A DNA stretch of 64,000 bases from Sarcocystis neurona (Eukaryota; Apicomplexa; Conoidasida; Eucoccidiorida; Sarcocystidae), in assembly GCA_000727475.1 (NCBI GenBank), contig KL647288.1:6909414-6973413 (forward strand). Reading direction: 5' to 3'. Of this stretch, positions 59,801-64,000 are shown piece after piece; the stretch's first letter is position 1, and each line of letters opens with the position of its first letter. A model generated the notes under the pieces. It ran no database searches. It was not told the DNA's origin and saw nothing but the letters and a program-made list of their open reading frames with translations. The position numbers and the translations under genes were made by a program.

Positions 59801-61396
59801 ACGCAGCAAGTCACTTGCATATGTACACACACGTATATCTCATAAGTCACAAATATATATACACACTCACATATGTGCTACATTAGTGGTCAGCCTTACA
59901 TCGGTTCCACCGTGTCCATAGTGGCCTACCGACCACGCATATTATACGCATGTGTATCATCCGTTGCGCGCAGGCTGTTACTACCAAGAAGCCACTTCCG
60001 AAATATAACACGGGTACACATATACCCTTGTATCAATCAATGACCGACTTGTACGCAGTGAGGTGCGCTCCTTCCCTATATATATATGTATAACGAGAGG
60101 GAGAGAGAGAGAGAGAGAACGTGTGAACATATATATATATATACATCTATTCACAGAGAAAGAGATAGAGAAAATGTGTACACGGCATAGCTAGGCATGC
60201 AGAAATGCCAGCACATGGACCCGTACACTCATCGAGACCTCATAAAGGACACGGCCTCCTGTGCACGGCTGCACCCTGCTGGCGCAGCTGCTCCCACCGT
60301 TGCTCTTGCTGCTGCTCCTACACCCAACACCGTGGTGCTCCTACGTGTTAAGTGTTGCTCCACCTTTTGCTCCGCTCGTGCTATTCATTCTCCTGTTGTT
60401 CTTCCTCACGTTGCCGCTTCCCCTGCTGCTGTGGGTCTTCGTGTGGTTGTTGCCAAGACTGCTGCTGGCGCTACCCCTGCTGTTCTTGCTAATCCTGCTG
60501 CTTTTGCTACACTTGTTCTTGCTACGATTCCTGCTGCAACTGCCTTCTTGCTGCCGCTGCGAGTCTTTCTGTTGCCGCTGCTATTGGCGCTGGTGTTGTC
60601 ACCCCTACTTTTGCAGGTGGTGCTGCTACTGCGCATCCTGTCGCTGCTGCCCCGCTGCTCCGGCGGCAGGTCCTGGCCGCGGCCTGTTGTCTCCGTTTCT
60701 TACCGGAAGAGGCGGCTTTTTGAAGGTACGCAGGGCATCGACGTCAGGTGTGAGAATCGCAGCAACTTGAGCGAACGGTGCGCCGGCAGCAGTTAGCAGC
60801 AGCAGCACCCGTTGCTGTTCTGCCCGTTGTAACGCCAAGTTAGCAAGCAGCACCCATGGTTCCTGCTGCTCTCCCATGCTGTCAGGAGGAAGGGGATACT
60901 GCAGTGACAGCATTCCGTAATAACAGCACTTTTTCTTGCAGGGGAACAGAATCTTGCTTCCACCTGCTGCTGTAGCTGCCCCTCGTGTGCCTATGGGTCC
61001 TGCAAGAGTCTCTCTCGGGGCAGCTACTCTGCTGTAACCGCCGCTGCGGCCGCCCTCTCCCGCCTCATCCTCCTCTTCCTGCTGCGGACGGCCTTGGAGC
61101 GACGAGACTCCAGCAGCTTCGCCCTCGCCTGCCGCTAATGCACTTCGCCTTCCAACAACTGGGGCAGGAGAGGCGCCGCTGTGGTGGTCTGCAGTGCCAG
61201 CAGCAGCTTCAGCAAGAGGAGACACTGAAGCTGCAGCAGAAGGAGCACCGGCCGCAGTGCTGCTGCCGCAGCAAGAACAAACGGAAGAAGGATTCTCGAG
61301 AACAGGGGGTCCGCAGCTCCAGCCCGCACAGTTGCACGCCGCAACTGCTGACGGCAGAAGCAGGGAAGGCGCCTCTCTCCGTGCCACGTACGCCCT
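53804..61396 (-). CDS. Giant Gln-rich protein of about 1,850 residues, with a reading-frame break
   Basis: Exons are 61396-60704 (GTAAGA donor, phase 0), 59108-57827 (GTACGG donor, phase 1) and 57380-53804. The N-terminal exon carries an acidic run (RPQQEEEDEAGEGG), then a globular-looking block (CCYYGMLSLQYPLPPDSMGE, EPWVLLANLALQRAEQQRVL, DVDALRTFKKPPLP). The second exon continues Ala/Ser/Arg-rich, then Gln/His-rich. The third is almost wholly Gln with His, Pro and Ser, plus a tandem of five- or six-residue units (VPQQQMPQQQ repeats, around 55615-55730). It ends with a basic patch (GKRGEGRKRQ) before more Gln. The reading frame changes by one base at a run of six C (plus strand 55901-55906). 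The first exon may begin upstream, near 61510. Long Gln runs are typical of apicomplexan nuclear regulators, but no DNA-binding or enzymatic domain is visible. Function unknown. Confidence 0.7.
55615..55725 (-). repeat. Tandem Val/Met-Pro-Gln-Gln-Gln coding repeat
   Basis: About seven near-identical 15-bp units encode V/M-P-Q-Q-Q. They are more regular than the surrounding CAG tracts. Confidence 0.75.
55901..55906 (-). other. Homopolymer at the frame break of the Gln-rich gene
   Basis: On the minus strand the text is GTG GGG GGA CGT in the upstream frame and GGG ACG TGG in the downstream one. The two Gln-rich frames meet exactly here. One extra G, a -1 slip on G GGG GGA, or removal of a 23-nt GT...AG segment (55909 to 55887) would each restore a single frame. 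Confidence 0.65.
57381..57826 (-). other. Second intron of the Gln-rich gene
   Basis: This 446-bp intron runs from GTACGG to a TGTGCTGTAG acceptor. The split codon is Gly (G|GT), and the frame is open on both sides. Confidence 0.6.
59109..60703 (-). other. First visible intron of the Gln-rich gene
   Basis: This intron of about 1.6 kb runs from GTAAGA (from 60703) to TTGTGTACAG (to 59109), phase 0. It is filled with TA/GA microsatellites and alternating purine-pyrimidine DNA. The plus strand at 60290-60640 is CTG-rich and gives Leu-rich open frames not regarded as genes. Confidence 0.6.
60095..60118. repeat. (GA)n microsatellite
   Basis: An almost uninterrupted GA run within an intron, preceded by a short TA run. 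Confidence 0.9.
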
Positions 61397-61510
61397 CTGC
61401 AGCAAACCCAAAGAAAACGTGCAAGCGGCAGCAGCAGCACCCGCAGCAAATTGCGCGTATGCAGCCGCGCGGCGCACACAGGGAGCGGCAGCAGCAACGC
61501 CGGTCCCTGC

Positions 61511-63817
61511 AGCAGCCGCATCGGCAGCACCGAGAGGGAATTCAGCGCCGCATCACACAGCCCACATCCACCAGGAACAGCTGCCGCAGCACCCAAAGTC
61601 TGCATGTAAGGGCAACAGCAGTGAGCAGACGACGAACGAACGGTGGCAGCAGCCTAGTAGTCTACCAGACGCAGCGTAGAAGCAGCGCATCTGAGAGCAC
61701 ACAAGTAGCCCACTTCACACAGAGGCAGCAAACCGCTAACGTAGCTGTGGGCATGGGTGTGCGCGGCAGCCCTAGCAGATGGACGAACCACAGGAGCTTC
61801 CCACACGGCAGAACACACACCTCCGCAACAGCCTCGAAAACAGAGCAGCGACACTCGTACGTGTGGGCACCTTTCAACGGAGAGCACCAGCACCTGATCA
61901 GCAGGACAGCTGCAACAGTATCAGCGGCGCCGCGTTACGCCCCTGCAGCAGAAGTCGTCAGTCTTCAAACAAGCGCCACGTTGTGGGCCCTGCGGAGGTG
62001 TACGTACACCCGAAGACGGGGTACGGCGTGGTGGCCTGACCTAGGCGCACGCGTATGTAGACACTTACATCCACATACATTTCTACATGTCAACAACGCC
62101 CGGGCAACAACTTGCAGCAGCATACTCTGTGCAATTCCGCCTTCTTCTTCTCCCTCTCCTCCCTCTTCTGTTGTTGCCGCTGTAGCGCTACCACTGCGAC
62201 AGGTGCTGCAATTGAGGGAGCGCTAGGCCGCAGACGCCTCTCCATCTTCTTCGCTGAGATTCTCCTCCACCACTCGCTGTTGTCTGCTCTACTGTACGTC
62301 CTGCTGCGCGTGCGCGCGTGTCCAGGCGGGACGAACGCGGTGCAGCGTCCACAGCTCGAAAGACTGTTTCAAAAGGACATACGAAATGTTCGGACACCTG
62401 CACGAGGGTGTGTCAATACGTGCATATTTATATATGTATCTGTGCGTCAATACGTGCAGATTCATTTACACATATGTATATACAGACGCGTGGGTCAACA
62501 CGTGTAGATTTACGTTTGTGTATACATATATATATGTATGCGTATAGGTATACGCGTTCCTACCAGCAGATGTCGGCCTCCTTCCAAGAAAGCTTCCTGC
62601 GATGGGTGTGCCGCTGGCAATCCGGAAGACCTTGCGCTATCTTCCGCTGCACCACAAACGCAGCACACGTGTCTCTTCACACGTCACTGCACGCCTCTCT
62701 ATATATACACGCACATCTACTCACACAGACAAACGCACACCCCTATATCCGGCTGCTGCGCTGCGCGACGCGAAGATGCACGTCGAAACGCGGACCGGTG
62801 CCTCTTTATAGACACGAGGAATATACGCCCGCAGACCCGCAGGTACGTGCACGTGCGCGTGGTTCTCTTTGTCGAGGCATCGACATTTCTACACGCGTAG
62901 TGTGGGGAGAGAGAGGCAGACGGGCACACGAATGTCTGCAGGTCCGTAGGAGCGGTGGAGGGCCTCGCGGCACGTATAAGCCGGCGCTGGCGCACGCCGC
63001 ATACAGCAGCTGCCCCCAGATGCGAGGAACATGTGAACACGTCCCTGCAGCGCAGTGTGTGCGAGATGCGCACAAAAGGGCGCGCACTTCTACGCCTGTC
63101 TATAGAAATATAGAGTTAGTTTTCGTCTCTTTCGCCCTCTGGAAATACTGACCTATGCTCGTCCCCCCTACCCCCATATAACCGCCGCTATTATAGCACA
63201 CCTCCACATATATATATATATATTGGGGCCTAGAGACACGTCTACATGGGTGTGGACAGGTGCGTTCGAAAGAACGGAAGCGACAGGTCAGAAAGAAGAC
63301 TGTCGTGCAGAAGCACTCACATGCCCACGCTGTCTCTGCTGCACGCACGTCTACACATATTCATATATACAAATGTTTTGATAGAGTTTGTCAGTTCTTC
63401 ACGGTTCCACGCATTCGTACTTTGTGGATGAAGTCAGACAGATCTACACAAGGAGCCCAACTTTTGAAAGTATCTGAACTTTCACACTACAATCTTCATG
63501 CGCCCGCATTGTGAGAGAAGCTTCCTACGTGCAGACGGCGGTCGCTCACTACCAGCATCTTCCCGGAAATCTCAGAGCCACCCGAAACCGCCTGAATTCT
63601 CGCTCTCTGTCTTCTGCACACCCCAAGTGTGTGGGGGTGCTTCTCTCCACGGGCAGCACAAGACGCAGTGCACCCTTTCTCACATGAAAAAGAGTAGTAG
63701 AAATAAGCACGTCTAGCCTTTTTACTGGGTCGTCTTGGCTGTTCCTTCCTCGTAAGAGGAAAGGTCTACTAGAGCAATCTATTCACATATCTGCATACTT
63801 CTGCTCGGGAGAGTCAG
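61511..63817. other. Upstream of the Gln-rich gene; no confident gene
   Basis: This should hold the 5' exon(s) and promoter of the minus-strand Gln-rich gene. A minus ATG at 61605 opens a Leu/Ala-rich frame that might be its first exon through a GTGCTG donor, but this is weak. A plus-strand frame at 61779-62039 begins after a CAG acceptor-like site and ends VVGPAEVYVHPKTGYGVVA-stop. It looks protein-like but has no supported upstream exon. From 62400 to 63250 the DNA is TA and alternating purine-pyrimidine-rich. Confidence 0.3.
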
Positions 63818-64000
63818 GGAAAATGCTCTTCGGCGGTCCAACGAAGAACGCAGTCAAGAAGAAGGAAAAGGTGACGAGAAAGATCAGGAACAGGAAAACT
63901 TACGCGGAAGTCCCAGTGCTTCTGCTAAGTTCTTGAGGGCGGCGAGACGCTTGCGCATGCTCGCGCTGCAGCGACAGGCCAGCGCTGCTGCTGTCTGCAT
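63818..64000 (+). CDS. Start of a coding exon that runs off the window
   Basis: After an acceptor (GAGAGTCAG, ending 63817) the plus frame GAA AAT GCT ... stays open to the window edge, about 60 residues. It reads RRSNEERSQEEGKGDEKDQE, then ASAKFLRAARRLRMLALQRQ and an Ala run encoded by GCT repeats. It is highly charged and coiled-coil-like. The phase is 2 with this acceptor, or 1 if the splice is at 63813. No family can be recognised from this fragment. Confidence 0.4.

Noticed and set aside
60985..62226. Plus-strand open frame of 413 codons
   Set aside because: Its first half is antisense to the splice-supported exon 60704-61396 of the Gln-rich gene and is Gln/Arg-rich because of the CAG repeats; the rest has no splice support.
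1..64000. tRNA and rRNA genes
   Set aside because: No sequence matching a tRNA B box with a paired acceptor stem, and no conserved rRNA block, was found by eye; the nearest hit (about 36464) has one base too many. A tRNAscan or Infernal run would be decisive.
1..64000. Telomere-type TTTAGGG repeats, retrotransposon genes or CRISPR arrays
   Set aside because: No tandem heptamer, reverse-transcriptase/integrase motif or regularly spaced repeat was seen.

Overview
Composition and architecture point to a coccidian apicomplexan, most likely an Eimeria-type genome (inference; no database was searched). Exons are short, have GT/AG ends and often phase-1 boundaries, and are separated by introns of roughly 0.1-2.7 kb. 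From about 30 to 62 kb the DNA is saturated with CAG/CTG trinucleotide repeats that are translated as Gln, Ala or Ser runs. The remaining non-coding DNA is rich in alternating purine-pyrimidine tracts and TA, CA and GA microsatellites. No rRNA, tRNA, CRISPR, bacterial operon or insertion sequence was seen.

Layout. 0.3-4.8 kb (+): the 3' part of a gene for a bacterial-type solute-binding-protein fold with a C-terminal GPI-type signal. 5.2-5.7 kb: a weak candidate gene. 9.6-11.2 kb (-): a two-exon COPI-associated (TVP15-like) Golgi membrane protein. 13.4-15.1 kb (+): exons of a probable type I membrane protein. 16.2-18.1 kb (+): a low-confidence three-exon candidate. 18-25 kb: almost certainly gene-poor. 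25.4-29.1 kb (-): a five-exon Pro/Cys/Tyr-rich protein. 30.9-32.9 kb (-): a four-exon protein with N-terminal hydrophobic segments. 34.0-36.1 kb (-): a 695-residue protein sharing short motifs with the 25-29 kb gene. 36.3-39.6 kb (-): a six-exon, 336-residue protein. 40.3-40.9 kb (-): the end of a small membrane protein gene. 42.9-44.7 kb (+): a 250-residue protein with two membrane segments. 45.2-49.3 kb (+): ATG5, the best-supported gene, enlarged about fivefold by low-complexity insertions. 49.3-53.8 kb: gene-poor. 53.8-61.4 kb (-): a roughly 1,850-residue Gln-rich protein with a reading-frame break. 63.8 kb to the end (+): the start of a further coding exon that leaves the window.

Gene models were built by hand from open frames, splice consensus and agreement of exon phase. 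They are strongest where several exons agree in phase and sum to an uninterrupted frame. Only ATG5 and the COPI-associated protein are named with confidence, and the solute-binding fold is a family-level call. The rest are real-looking genes of unknown function. The only functional link seen is ATG5 (autophagosome formation and, in apicomplexans, apicoplast maintenance) beside a small membrane protein with a possible LIR-like motif. That link is speculative.
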